A DNA stretch of 64,000 nucleotides, taken from Scalesia atractyloides. Lineage: Eukaryota > Streptophyta > Magnoliopsida > Asterales > Asteraceae. Numbering within the stretch: position 1 is the stretch's first letter; the number at the start of each line of letters is the position of its first letter. The notes beneath the pieces are model-generated. The model ran no database searches, had not been told where the DNA came from, and was given only the letters and a program-made list of their open reading frames with translations. This document shows, one piece after another, positions 9,311 to 20,577 of this stretch. The stretch covers positions 42,251,606 through 42,315,605 of the forward strand of contig CAMTDV010000003.1 of the NCBI GenBank assembly GCA_947069175.1. The letters are read 5' to 3'. A program made the translations under genes and the position numbers.

Positions 9311-12283
9311 GGAAGGAAGAGAGTGGGGATGAGAGTGAGGAGTTGAATGTTCTAGATGGTTTTGTTGCTAAGCGTAGTTCTTGGTATGTGAAAGACGGAG
9401 AAACGGGTTCAAAGAGAAAAGCGACATCTATATCTTCTACTTCTGCACCTCAAAAGAAAAGGCTAGCAGCTGAAAGTTTTGGGTTAAGAGATGAACCAGA
9501 AATTGAAGAAAATATTGAAGATATTGCTGCAGATATTGAAAGGCAAGCTTTTGGTGGAGATACAGTGGCTGAAGAAGCTTCATCTTCTAGCACTAATTCA
9601 GAAGATAGAAGAGCAGGTGAAAGAAAGAGAGCCAAAAAGATAGAAGCAAAGCGTCTGGCAGAGAAAAAGAGAAAAGCTAAAGAGAAAAAGCACAAAGCGG
9701 CAGGTGAGGATGATTCTACTTATACACCTTCGGGTTTAGACTATGACACTCCTGTACGCACACCAGCAAAGAAAAAGACACGACGTTTCAAGTGCCAAGC
9801 AGCTAGAGGCTCTGAGTCTCCTACTGTTAAAGCCAAGGAGACAGTGCAAGAGCAGTCGATTGAAGAAGGGGTTGTTGTTGAACCAACTCCGCAAATTCCA
9901 CCATCTCCACCAAGACAATCTGCACCACAATCACCACCTCAACAGGCTACTCCTCAGCCACCACCACAACCAACACCACGACAGGCTACACCATAGCCGC
10001 CACCGCATACTTCGCAGCCCCAGTCTCAATTTGATTTCGACTTTGATTTTGGAGACATTCCAGGGGGTGAAGACTTTATTACAGACATGTTTAATGACCC
10101 GCGTGTTGAAGAGCTACAAAAACAAGTCTTGTTAAACACGGTCAACATTGCGGAGTTACAAGAGCATCTTAATGTGCTTAATGAAGATAAAAAACAACTA
10201 GAAGCCATGCTCGCCAGCATTGTGTCAGAGAATGAACATTTACGACTCTGAATGGCTGAATACGAAGAGGAAAGGCTCAGAAGTGATAGAAGAATGAATT
10301 TGTTTGAGAAAATTCTGACGAAAAAGTTGGGAGTTAATATAGCTGTAGAGATAGATGAAATGGAACGTGTAGAGGCCAGAGAACGTGTTGCTGAAAGAGA
10401 ACGTCTTGCTAAAGAACTATCAGATGCACAAGGCAAAGGAAAAGCGAAAGTGGTAAAGGATCCCGTGAATGTCGAAACTGTGCCAGAAGCTGAATCTGCG
10501 CCAGTTATCACAAATATCGTGTTGTATGAAGTGTCGAACAAGTTTGTGCTGATAGGGAAACCTAGGGATGTGGATATTGACATGTCAGATCTTTCTGTGA
10601 GACACCACGAATGGTTATTGAAGAAAAAGTTAGAAAAAGAGATTGAGCCAGCGGTTGAAGAATTTGAGGAAGATGCTGAGAAAGAAGATGAAGATTTAGA
10701 TGATGTGCTATCTGGTGATTCTGATTCTGATAACAGTGATGATGATGATAATGTAGGTGGTGCGGGTATTTATGTAATAGAGTTTAGTCTAAATGAAGAG
10801 ATTGATCATTCTGTGTATCTTGACAACTCCGTGAACCAAACAATTGAGGAAGGTGATAAGGACATAATTGAAGGAACTTCTGATGCTCAGCAGGCAGGAA
10901 TCTTCTCGGTAATTAATACATCTACCGTTCCTGTGGTGCCGAAACCAAAGATCTTTTATCTTGAGCATGATGTTGAGTAGGGAGAATTTATCCACAACTA
11001 TTTTAAGGAAGAGATTGCTGAAATGTTATGCGTGGATAAGAAAAGTTTGAGTTTGATTTCGAAGATGAGTTGAACGAGATTAGTGCTTTCAAGCCAAGCG
11101 ATTATGTATTCGAACACGTTGAAGAGGCTGATGATTATGATCGAGTTGTCGTGGAGGATGATTCTGATGACGATGTTTCTAATCTTGTTGATCAGAGTAC
11201 AGATGACTCCTCAACTTTTACTGAACTGTTTGCAGTAGATAATGCAGATATTCTGAAGCGTAAAGTTGAAGAAGCTGCTAAGCAGGGAACAATTCCTCAA
11301 CAGTTGAATAGAGCTGAAATTGCTGAAATGAAGAAGAAGTGGTTTAAGAGTTCACCAGTCAAGTGGAAGTTCAAACGTCCTCTAGCGTTCTTTACACGTG
11401 ACGCAGATATCTCTCTAGAGGACATTATAACCGGGGTTGGATTGAAGAACTAAACGTGTACGCGATCAAAAGAGAGTTTGGAATCCAGTACTTTAAATAT
11501 TTGAGCGACATCAAATCCTTGCCTTATTGGGACATCAAAGAGCTGGTGCAAACAAAGACGATAAATCTGAAGATGAAATTTCACGACCAAAGGCTATGGA
11601 AGTTGATTAAGCTTGAAGCTGCACATGGATTTATACACTGGAAACCTCACTTTCCGAGACGTATTACAAAGATAGATCCAGTGACTAAAGAGAAGGATGT
11701 TATGCTCATCATAAAGAGGCCAAAAGTAATGAAGAATATGCCTATGATACAGATGGAGCAGGATTTCCACAAAATCTTCAAGTGGTGGCACTATGATTCC
11801 AATACAGGAGAGGCTGTAATTTGCGTGCACCCTGATGATGACTCGTGGAAGATAACAGAGGAGCTAACCGAAGCCGTCATAGCACACAAACGCAGTTATG
11901 GGTTGTGGCGTGGCATTCGAGTACTAGACCAAATGTGGCTAGTAAATTGTACAAAGAAAGATATAGATTGCTTGTTCTACAACAAGATCAACTACGAAGA
12001 GAAAGATAAAGAGCAAGCACTCCAGTTTCAGAAGATTGTTAATGTCTGCTTTGACAATGATATACATTCAGGAACGACATGGAACACTTCTTGGAGGAAG
12101 CTAGAGGAAATTGAGCAAAAGAAGAATGAAAGGAAGGAAGCTAGGATTGCTGAGCGAACTCGCGTAGCATCGCTGAGAAGTTTTCGGTTTGGCAATACAG
12201 TGAACCGACCTCCTCCAATAGATCAAACGCCAATAGCTTTTGAGGAGCGTCACAAGCCACCAAAGGGGTTTTTTGGTCGTTAA
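9311..12283 (+). pseudogene. SIRE-A 3' extra ORF, middle and C-terminal part
   Basis: This continues the ORF broken at 1476. Order of parts: a lysine- and glutamate-rich basic segment (about 9400-9800), a proline/glutamine-rich linker (9890-10010, PPQQATPQPPPQP), a coiled-coil heptad region (10100-10450), acidic runs (10620-10770), and a C-terminal domain at about 11456-12090. That domain contains FPRRITKIDPVTKEKD, FKWWHYDSNTGEAVIC and RVLDQMWLVNC. Stops interrupt at 9994 and 10249, and at 10978 and 11451 with frame changes. The end at 12281-12283 (FFGR then stop) matches the end in SIRE-C at 28022. The coiled coil and charged low-complexity blocks suggest a structural or nucleic-acid-associated protein, but no known domain is recognised. 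The function is unknown. Confidence 0.75.
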
Positions 12284-12333
12284 GCGTCAAATCATATGAA
12301 GATTTTTTGAAGACTATCAAGACTGAGGCAACA

Positions 12334-12347
12334 TCCAAGGGGGAGTT
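12334..12347 (+). other. SIRE-A polypurine tract
   Basis: The tract CCAAGGGGGAGTT sits directly before the 3' LTR, about 50 bases after the stop codon of the extra ORF. It is the same tract as in SIRE-B and SIRE-C. Confidence 0.88.
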
Positions 12348-12785
12348 TGTTGGTGCATTATGTATATTGCCTACGTCTAGGATATATCATTATTGTATAT
12401 AGGGCTTAAACGTCATATGTATAAATGTTATTGTTTGTTTTATATTTTGTAGATGACTCGTACGAGTGGCACTCTGTCACTCGTACGAGGCAACCACTCG
12501 CACAAGTCACATTCTGTGTTTCACACACTCAAGTGCAAGTCATGTCGATCTATAAATAGAGGAGTGTTGTGTCAGAGCTAGAGGTGTTAGTTCAGTTAGT
12601 ACGGTGAAGCCTTGCTGATTTGTTTACTTGCCTTGTACTTTGCACGTCAATCAATACATTCAGAGCAGTTAAACAGTAAGATCTCACGTGTTCGTTTGTC
12701 ATCCTCTCTAGCAATGAATTCCGCCTCTGCTAGTTGAGCTAGATCAGACCGGTTGCTCATCGGAGGAGCCGATCTCCCATTCACA
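12348..12785 (+). repeat. SIRE-A 3' LTR
   Basis: This LTR is 438 bp long, starting TGTTGGTGC and ending CCCATTCACA. TATAAATAG at 12551-12559 marks the promoter. Upstream of it lie three TCGTACGAG-type words (about 12460-12500). It aligns with the 464-bp LTRs of SIRE-C, whose ends are TGTTGGTGC and CCCGTTCACA. Confidence 0.9.
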
Positions 12786-12895
12786 CATCTTTAATATATG
12801 AACTTTATATAAAAACCCATTTTAATCATGCATGCATCCATCTTCCATGAATCACATTAATCAAGATTTAACAAAAATCAAAACACAACTCTAAC

Positions 12896-12896
<1 letters not shown>

Positions 12897-12928
<32 letters not shown>
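12897..12928. repeat. TA microsatellite
   Basis: A run of alternating TA of about 30 bases lies directly against the left end of the MITE-like insert. A second TA run (13408-13420, followed by CA repeats) adjoins its right end. TA tracts are a common landing site for TA-targeting DNA elements. Confidence 0.85.
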
Positions 12929-12931
<3 letters not shown>

Positions 12932-13406
12932 GAAGGTTCATTTAAGAAGAAATTGTATGTGAGAAGAAAAAGAAGAAAGTGCATAATAGTAAAAAATTAA
13001 ACAGTTATAACTCCTCTCACTAATTATGTTATCTCTCATTAATAAAAAACATTATATCCTACACATTTCAAAATTTATCCTACATATATCTTATATTTAT
13101 CGGAATTTATCCTACACACATGTAAATTTACCCTACACATTTCAAAATTTATCTTACACATACTAAAATTTATCCTACACATGTCGAAAATTGTCCTTCA
13201 CCATAAATTATTTTATCTTGAAAAAGTATATTAAAAAAATTAGTTAGAAGTTTAATTAATTAGCTAATTAATGACAATTATGGATATATGCCCTTTTTCA
13301 TAATATTAAATACGCACATTAAATGAAGTAAATGGAGAATTTCTAATGATTTAAAAGTTATTCTTTTTATTCTTACAATTTTTTTCTTCTCATTTGAACT
13401 CTCCAC
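12929..13406. mobile_element. MITE-like insert with imperfect terminal inverted repeats
   Basis: The left end reads GGGGAAGGTTCA and the inverted right end reads GTGGAGAGTTCA. Resemblance continues for about 45 bases (AAGAAGAAATTGTATGTGAG against GAGAAGAAAAAAATTGTAAG). The 478-bp insert is flanked on both sides by TA runs, consistent with a TA target. Inside (13040-13200) are about six copies of a short unit containing AATTTATCCTACACAT. It has no coding capacity. A DNA-transposon MITE is the likeliest reading, but the superfamily is not determined. Confidence 0.6.
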
Positions 13407-14477
13407 TATATATATATATACACACACACACACATTCATGGCACATATACACACACACATACTTCCATTTTTATTTTGATGAAAAACCCATTTATTATTA
13501 GTTTCAAGTTTGTGAATAATTCCAAGATCAAGAGAAACCTTCCATCACCATCATCACCAAGAATCAAGAACATGGTTTTAAAAGTAAGTTTATACCTTCA
13601 AGATTTTTGATGGGTTTTTGATAAAGTTTGATGATATGGAGCTTGTTCTTCTTTGGAATCACCTTGAAATCACCCTTGGGTCTTCAAAATAACTTGGAAA
13701 ACCTTGAAATGAACTAGGATCTTCAAGAAAGCTTCAAAAATTTGAAAATGGAAGTTGTAGGGAGATGGTTTCGGCCGAGAATGAGAGAGAGAGAGTGAAT
13801 ATGATGTTGTTTGGTGTTGGAAGTTGTAAATGGTGGAGTGTTTAGAAGGTTTGATGATTATAAATGTGTGGTAGGCCAACACTTGGAAAAAGAGAAGAAA
13901 ATGTGGGCTCTAGAGCCGCCACCTATGTCCCCAGTAAACACACATCTCTTATGCATACACATATATTATATATTAGGCTAAAAACATGTATTTAACTAGC
14001 TACCGGGCATTTTATCTCGCATTTTATGGTGTTTTAAATTATTTTATCATACTTATAAAAATAAAATCGCCAAAATATTTCTGAAATATATATTAATTGC
14101 CTAGACTGGTTGCATTGTCTGTATTTTACAGTATACGCACGGTAATGTGTAGTACGCGCTAAAATTCGCAAAATAGGGATTTTAAGCGTTTTAATTAATT
14201 TTTTCACACCAATATGATTAATATAGAATTTTAATTATAATGGAATATCTTTAGGATTTTAACATTATTCAAGCGGTCATCAACGTTCGTTTCGCATTTT
14301 GTTCGTTACGCGATAAACGTTTATGTTATTGTTGCCAACATCATTTCTAATAAAATTTAATTTATCGTCACATCAAATACCATCAATTAACATCAAATTT
14401 AATAAAATATTTCATTTATTTATTCATAACACGTGTCACACTAGTACGGTACATACTCAAAATAGTCGGGTGTCACA

Positions 14478-14660
14478 GGCACACCATTTTGATTTATCTT
14501 TCCTGTCGAGGATCTTATCATTTTTCCTAGGCCATCGTGCTTTGTCCCCAAGATCCTGTATAGCATATAGCTAACCTGAAACATCAATAGAAAAATAGTA
14601 GTAAACTATTTTAGGGTAATCTTCCTCATGATCCTCATCATCCACCGCATTAATCCTTTG
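14478..14660 (-). pseudogene. gag: Gypsy-1 Gag fragment (Tat type), left of Gypsy-2
   Basis: The minus-strand translation gives INAVDDEDHEEDYPKIV and, after a stop, DLGDKARWPRKNDKILDRK followed by DKSKWCA. The DKSKWCA motif is the start of the zinc-binding segment of Tat-lineage Gags, and Gypsy-2 has the same DKSKWCAYHE near 44850. This is the downstream continuation of the Gag at 51778-50521: Gypsy-2 lies between the two pieces. It is cut at 14478 by the Tekay-like LTR. Confidence 0.65.
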
Positions 14661-14665
14661 ATTGT
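14661..14665. repeat. Probable target duplication of Gypsy-2, left copy
   Basis: ATTGT at this place and ATTAT at 50516-50520 match at four of five bases and bracket the outer LTR edges. Both LTR edges next to them have lost the canonical TG/CA (AG here, AT on the right), so this is an old, imperfect duplication. Confidence 0.5.
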
Positions 14666-15330
14666 AGTTTTGGTCAAAAATTAATCTAAGGATAATGTAA
14701 CCAAATCTGATTTTGTGAGGTAGTGTGCTTAAATATCAAATGATTGATTGATAAATGAATGAAATGTAAATGACAATGAACACAAGGATTTGTACGAGGA
14801 AAAAGCCCTTGATCTCTAGAGGATCTCTAGCATAAAAAAACCCCGGGTGATGGAAACTACCAATCACCAACTATATTCAACAAGTAATTCACAGACAAGT
14901 ACAACTTCAGATGATATTGAGCATGATACAAATGAATTCTTGTGTGCGTTTGAAAGTAGTTTCGAGAGAGTAGTGAGTCTACGAATTGTATGTTCTAATC
15001 AAGCTTAAAATCCCCTGATATAATTAGAAAATATCTAACTAACTAACTATCTGTAAAATGCTAGTCTCCCATGTTCCTCTATAACGGCTATTCTTCATTA
15101 AGCACGTGCTCTATATGAAGCATATTCGGCGAGATTCCAGCAAAGACTAAGTCCACATCGTCCATTACCCGCATACAAACATTAGAAATATAGAGAACAA
15201 TTGTTAGATAACATAAGATAAAATAAGGATCCTTGATCCTCATACTTCCTGCACCATCCGCTAAGGATAAGTGATCAAGACCCGTTCTCAGAATACATGA
15301 TCCAGACTTTATAAAACCTAGCCCCTAGCA
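14666..15330 (-). repeat. Gypsy-2 3' LTR
   Basis: This copy is 665 bp and matches the right LTR (46465-46615 joined to 50003-50515, 664 bp). It contains AAGGATCCTT at 15225-15234. The next bases inward (15331-15342) read on the minus strand as a G-rich polypurine tract, TTTGGGGGCAAT. Confidence 0.85.
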
Positions 15331-15436
15331 ATTGCCCCCAAATATGGCAGATAAGATATGAATCAAATATGTCATATTTCCGTTAGATACGGACTAACCA
15401 TTGCAAGTGGTAACTAGCCGTTGCGAGTTTGACGTC
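15331..15436 (-). other. Gypsy-2 polypurine tract and 3' end, left of the Athila insertion
   Basis: Minus-strand TTTGGGGGCAAT adjoins the 3' LTR. The remaining bases are noncoding and run up to the Athila target duplication ACGTC (15432-15436). They continue at 24173 after the Athila complex. Confidence 0.65.
15432..15436. repeat. Target site duplication of the Athila complex, left copy
   Basis: ACGTC precedes the first Athila LTR and recurs at 24168-24172 right after the last one. One duplication therefore encloses all three LTRs, showing that the complex stems from a single insertion event. Confidence 0.85.
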
Positions 15437-16675
15437 TGACGTGATTGTGGTAGTCTCACGTAAATTTAATTCAAATACTACTAATAGCTAGCGGTAAGTG
15501 GGTATCGAACACATGGAGAATGTGGAATATGTGCCATCTAAGGTTTATACTAAATTGACTAATTTACCTAATGCAGGAAAATGAATTCAAGATTTTTGGT
15601 GTTTTGGTTTTAAAATTAAACAAATTGCAATTCAACTATTGGTTGATAAAAGAAGATTCGAAGCAAGTAACCTTCCTATGTTTCCGGTTTCAACTAACAC
15701 TTATGTTTTAAATCCAACTAGAAAGAGTCACATAGACATGACTCGTGTATGACTATTTATTCGTGATAAAAGCGAACTAAGTACTTGGATTACAAAGCTG
15801 CAAGGTTGTTACCGGATGACCAATTAACCAATATCCAACCCTAAACCCTCCCGTGATATCTCGATTGTCAATGACACCAAGAACGTATGATTAAGGCTAA
15901 GATCAAAACATCAATCAACAATTTACCAACAAATATTCAAACACCATAATAAACTACAAACATTGCAAGTCTATTATTCTAGAAATTAAGAATCAAAACA
16001 CAATTTTTTCAAGCAAACCTTCAACGTAGGATGATCACAATGAGTTTAGCCACTCATGGTCTTGCAAATCATCACACCTTCAATTGTTATGTTCATATGA
16101 ATCATAAACACAAAAGTAAATTTTTAGAAATTGTTTTGAACCCACAAGAACACCAAAATTTGCCTCCTAGCTCTGCCAAAACGTTTCCAATGATTGATCT
16201 GCCTAAAGTCCATTGAAACCGAGTTAAAATGGGTAGTTACATTTTCTCGCTGCTGACCACCGTAAGCTACGATGCTCACCGTAAGCTACGGGCAGTTATA
16301 CTTTTCTCGTTGCTGACGACCGTAAGCTACGATGGTCACCATAAGCTATGGTGGTCAAAATTTCCTTACGGCCCCAAGAGACTGGCTTACGGTGCATAGA
16401 AGGATCGGACACCACCATAAGCTACGGTGCCCACCGTAGCTTATGGTGGATAGCAGATTTTCCATTTTTGTTCGTTTATCAACTCTCCAAGTCTTCGTCT
16501 TCATTTAGCCAAGTGCAAGCTCCCATGAAAGCACGTTAAAACCGCTTGTTTATGCTCTTCGGTACCTGCAAGGCCATATACACCGTAGTTATCAAATAAT
16601 AACAATTAACCCAACTAAGTGCGGAATATTGATCGTTTTAAAGCACTTGAGGGTTGTCCAATGAACCAGCCGTCA
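15437..16675 (-). repeat. Athila LTR A (3' LTR)
   Basis: This LTR is 1,239 bp. It has multiple CCGTAAGCTACGG words (16258-16450), ending in a perfect 18-bp stem (16412-16429 with 16432-16449, two-base loop). It aligns over its whole length with LTR B. Confidence 0.85.
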
Positions 16676-17913
16676 CATCGCACACATAAACGTTGCTTGT
16701 CCCAAGCAACACATCAAAAACCTTTTCAAGCTTAAAATTGATCGAAGTGTAAACTAAACATAAACATGTCGTCCAATTGTCAATTAACCATCAAACCAAA
16801 TGACCCCTCACAATAACTCTCCTCTCGGTAACAAAAAGTTACTAGCAAGATTGTGCTAGATCACTCAATGCTAGTGCGTGATTGTGTGACAATAAGCTTG
16901 TGTAATAATCAAATCTCCACCTACAAAAACGCCTAACATGCTTACAAATCAAAAGGACTTTCGGGTTGTAACGAGGCTATGTGTTAGGGTGAGAATTGGT
17001 GGGATATATATGCATGTAGCTCATTGAATCGACCCGGTTTTATTAGTACAAACAAACAAAAACACCAACTACTATTTACACAACTTCACTATCTTTCTCC
17101 TTCTCTTTTTTTCATCTTTCTTTCTTTTTTTTCTCTTTTTTCTTTAACTACAAACATTAAACAAAGAACACATCAACATCAACACTACAAACTAAGCTTC
17201 TAAACCGGGCCGATCAATAGGTAGAATTTTTATAGGACATAGGCTTGGATTACAAATGAATGGTTTAAAGCTCAAAGTTTTGGCTACTAATGACCAAACC
17301 CCCGTCCCTCTCACTACCAAGCTCATATATTTATATTATGAGGTCCAACCCCCCAAACCCACACTCAACACACATCCAGACGAGGCTACCTAAATGCCCT
17401 TATCATCTTCACAAACTTGTTACACTTAGGTTTCGACAAGCATATATTACACAAGTTCTATTAACACAAATCACACACTGCCACTCAAACCGAAGAATTA
17501 ATTTCTAGTAAGCATCCATGTGGCTCAAAAACTCACCAACAAAGGGTAAAAAAGGACAACAATGTGTCATGCAGATTAAGGTAAAATATTCAAATTTGAC
17601 AATTGTTTGGCTTGGTGTAAAAATTTTCAGAATCCCAAAAATTTCCCCTATCCCCACACTTGAGATACATTGACCCTAATGTATGGTTTTGAAGGAAACA
17701 ATCACTAACGCTACTTCAACCTCACCTATAGCTCCACTCTCAAATCCCATCTTTCTTTTTTTTCAATTTTTTTTAAACACATATAACACCACCAATACCA
17801 CCACAACCCATGACATAAATATCAAACACAATACGCCACCCTTCCACCCAACCATAAACAAAACAAAATAATGTCTACAATAATATACAAAAGAAGAACA
17901 CCATCTGACGTAC
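16676..17913 (-). other. Athila 3' noncoding internal region
   Basis: This lies between the protease and LTR A on the minus strand. A degraded polypurine tract adjoins LTR A, and a long purine-rich run on the minus strand (AAAGAAAAAAGAGAAAAAAA-like) covers 17094-17152. Nearly the same sequence recurs at 22012-22988. No gene is seen. Confidence 0.65.
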
Positions 17914-18660
17914 TCAAGGAGGTTCAAATGAACCCTTGCTTTTCCATTTCTCTCCATATTCCATCCAATTTCTTGGAGAGTTTGCAGTTTCACGCCAATT
18001 GGGGTCAAATTCAGCCTCATCACCCCATCTAATCCCACCATCGGGTGGTTTTCCTTTGCCCGCTCTCCTGCTCACACTCGCCTTCTTCCTTGCCTGATTT
18101 TCACCGTTCTTCAACTCAGACCTATACACACCAACACCATTTGCAATTGACATGACTGTGCTAACACTTGAAACATGTTCGTTAGTAGCAACTGCGTGAC
18201 TCAAGTCATAAACAATATCGTAATGAATGGTTTTTAAAAACACATTAAAGTACAACTTACGATTCTCATAGTTCATGGTGACCATTACGTTTCTGCAATC
18301 GATTTGAGCGTTTGCCGTATACAAGAATGGGCGACCCAACACTACCTGCGGTTGCTTGTAAGTCTTCGACCGTGCGTAGTCAATCACCATAAAATCCACT
18401 GAGTAGTAAAACTCACCCAATTGTACCACTACGTCTTTCACAACCCCTCGAGGTTGCTTCCAACTCGCATCCGCGAATACCACCATGTTATCAATCTCGT
18501 GTAACAGACCAAAGTGGTACTGGTCGTACAGGCTACCCGGGAGAACGTTCATCCCTGCTCCGTAATACAACAATGCTTTGTGTATCTTGAACTTTCCAAC
18601 TCGAATCGGGATAAATGGTTCCCCTGCATCACTTCCACTTCTCTTGACACTTGTTTCCAC
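17914..18660 (-). pseudogene. Athila aspartic protease region with altered active site
   Basis: This 248-residue open frame resembles the retropepsin part of Athila polyproteins. The N-terminal block reads FIPIRVGKFKIHKALLYYGA, followed by GMNVLPGSLYDQYHFG; later come PRGVVKDVVVQLGEFYYSVD and QVVLGRPFLYTANAQIDC. In this family the active site is normally LLDLGAS. Here it is LLYYGAG, so the catalytic aspartate is replaced by tyrosine and the protein should be inactive. The final 60 residues are lysine-rich and hydrophilic. No reverse transcriptase follows: the frame ends and noncoding sequence begins. Confidence 0.75.
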
Positions 18661-18681
18661 TCACATGAACAACAAAAGCAG

Positions 18682-19131
18682 TTAAACATATATCATTTTT
18701 AGGAACGAAATAACCCCGATAATCGGTATGTTCTTTATGTTCTTTGGGTTAGTTTGCGTATCACTGGGAAGTTTCCCATTCTGTTGCTTCAAAGCTGCTA
18801 CCTCACTAGCCAGCTGTCCCATCTGTGTGGTTAATGATTGAATGGCTTTGTCCCGAATCTCATCCTTTTGTGCCCGAGCGTTATCCAATTGATTTCTCCT
18901 TTGCATATATTGTTGCATCATCCGGATTATATCCATAACTTCATTCCCACTTGATGAAGTTTGACCTCGATTGTATTGTTGGCAGGGAATGAAATTTCGT
19001 GGAGCTCCTTGGAAATTTGGATTCGCTTGATTCGTCGGGTTCCCATAATGAAAATTAGGATGATTCCTTAACCCGGGGTGGTATGTGTTGGAGTTCATAC
19101 TGAAATTATGACCACCCCTCTTGAATAACAT
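18682..19131 (-). pseudogene. gag: Athila Gag, C-terminal part
   Basis: A frame change near 19120 separates this from the main Gag ORF. It carries asparagine- and glycine-rich sequence (NPTNQANPNFQGAPRNF), then MQQYMQRRNQLDNARAQKDE and a coiled-coil-like helix QSLTTQMGQLASEVAALKQQ. This is the usual link between the Athila zinc knuckle and the protease. It ends by stop at 18682, some 20 bases before the protease frame. Confidence 0.7.
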
Positions 19132-20110
19132 TCACGTCTTCTACTTGACCTTCATCCACACCCACCAAACACACATCCGCCGCATGACCCAATTCATGAC
19201 AATTAGTACAAACATCATATACCAGATTCGTGGCGTGTACCCCTCCATCATCTACCGCATATACTTGGGGTCTTGTAATAACATGTCTCGCCCTCCTTGA
19301 AGATTGTGCTTTTCTTTTAGATGTAACTGCCATTTGCTCCAAAAATGCCCAATCATCTTGCTCAAAGTTTGTGCCAAAAGTACCACTAGTGATGGACATC
19401 AAGTCACGAGCATCTTCCGAACTTAACCCCTCTTGAAAAGCATTCAACAATTCCCAAAGTGCAATGCCATGATGAGGACATTTTTTTAACATCATGTTAT
19501 ACCTTTCAAATGCTTCATGGAACATCTCACCCGGTTGTTGTTGAAAACTTCTTAAGCTCCGGCTAGCTTCATTAGTCTTTTGTGTTGTGAAAAACTCTTC
19601 TAATAATCTTCGTTGCATATCAGCCCATGTGTAGATTGATGCGGAGGGTAGAGTATGAAACCACCTCTTTGCCTTATCTTCCAAAGAAAATTGAAAAAGT
19701 ACCAATTTAACATCATCCGATGAAAAGCCTTTCCCTCCAATAGTGTTGCAAATGGAATCATAGGTTTCCAAATGGAAGTACGGTTCCTCCGTTGCTAGCC
19801 CCTTGTACTTCAACAAACTTTGTAATGCAGTCGTTCTAATCACAAATGTCCTTCCGTCCGGGTGATGAGGTATCACCACCGGAGAAGGGTTATTAGTGAT
19901 GACCGGCCTAAAATGTGCTTCAATCCTCCTTACTACTTCTCGATGATGTCTTCGCGGAGCACCCAATGGTACTCTTGGTCGACCCGCTTGACCTTGTCTT
20001 AGCCCATGAGGTGTGACTTGTTGTTGATATTGGGGTTGATGCATCGGTCTTTGAAATTGAGGTTGTTGTTGTTGATGTTGATGTTGAAGTTGAACTTGTT
20101 GTAGAGACAT
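19106..20110 (-). pseudogene. gag: Athila Gag, main capsid domain with zinc knuckle
   Basis: This is a 334-residue open frame. A glutamine-rich start (QLQHQHQQQQPQFQRPMHQP) leads to a retrotransposon Gag capsid core with DVKLVLFQFSLEDKAKRWF, TWADMQRRLLEEFF and PGEMFHEAFERYNMMLKKCP. The capsid core of this family binds genomic RNA and assembles particles. Near the C end is a single knuckle, CTNCHELGHAADVC. The natural start is probably upstream at 20577, the two frames being separated by a stop and frame change around 20110-20167. The inverted Gag piece at 22989-23440 copies part of it. Confidence 0.8.
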
Positions 20111-20166
20111 TGGTCGTTGAAATGGTGGTCCTTGAGGACGAATTTGTTGTACCCCGTAGGTTGCCT

Positions 20167-20577
20167 TTATTGATAACCCATTCCTCCTTGAGGTCCTAAA
20201 TTACCTCCATCTCCTTCATCATAATAACCTTCTTCTTCGTAACCTCCAAATTCTTCTTCATACCCGTCATCAAACACATCTCCTCCTACACCCGAAGATT
20301 GCACAAACTGTGAGGAAGGATAATGTAAACCCGGTTGGGTTGGTGGTTGAAATGTGGAGGTGGTATGGACAATGGTTAAACTTGGTGGAATTTGACTTAG
20401 TAATGGTTGTTGCGTGGAGGATGATAGACTGGAAGTTGGGAAAAAGGATGAGAATGGTGGAACCATTGATGCGGCATTGGATGGGTTAACTTCATGTGTT
20501 GAAGTAGGATAGGTGGTAAGAACTGGTGGGGGCGTGGATAGTGATGTTTGGCTTGTGGTAGTAGGTAATTGATCCAT
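20167..20577 (-). pseudogene. gag: Athila Gag, N-terminal low-complexity part
   Basis: This is a serine-, threonine- and proline-rich N terminus starting MDQLPTTTSQTSLSTPPP, followed by acidic, tyrosine- and glycine-rich sequence (GYEEEFGGYEEEGYYDEGDG). It lies just downstream of the primer site and leader on the minus strand, as expected for the start of Gag. The frame is lost before the capsid core at 20110. Confidence 0.6.

Larger units (their letters stand above)
1..12785 (+). mobile_element. SIRE-A: SIRE/Maximus-type Ty1/copia element, right part only, split by SIRE-B
   Basis: This is the downstream portion of a plus-strand copia element whose LTR, gag and pol lie left of the window. 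Visible parts are the end of the post-pol noncoding region, the long 3' extra ORF (664-1476 continued at 9311-12283), a polypurine tract and the 3' LTR ending at 12785. The LTR begins TGTTGGTGCATTATG and resembles that of SIRE-C, so both belong to one family. SIRE-B (1477-9310) splits the extra ORF. The five bases after the LTR (CATCT, 12786-12790) are the presumed target duplication, but its partner is outside the window. The SIRE/Maximus assignment rests on the G-rich tract next to the LTR, the extra ORF after pol, and the gag-pol of its complete relative SIRE-C. Confidence 0.85.
12786..14477 (-). repeat. Truncated Tekay-like gypsy LTR, minus strand
   Basis: Read on the minus strand this begins TGTGACACCCG at 14477, the usual opening of long chromoviral LTRs. 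A TATA-like TTTATAATC lies near 13855, followed by a CT-rich leader with CTCGGCCGAAACC (about 13770-13800), typical of the transcribed part of such LTRs. It breaks at 12786, where SIRE-A inserted, so the remainder should lie left of the window. The bases beyond 14477 return to Gypsy-1 gag, placing this LTR inside that gene. No coding sequence is seen. Lineage assignment is by LTR style only. Confidence 0.55.

Noticed and set aside
13490..13900. Exon-like stretch of a host gene (splice-like AAAAGTAAGTTT, ORFs on both strands)
   Set aside because: No homology can be recognised and the region fits the transcribed part of a minus-strand gypsy LTR that ends at 14477.
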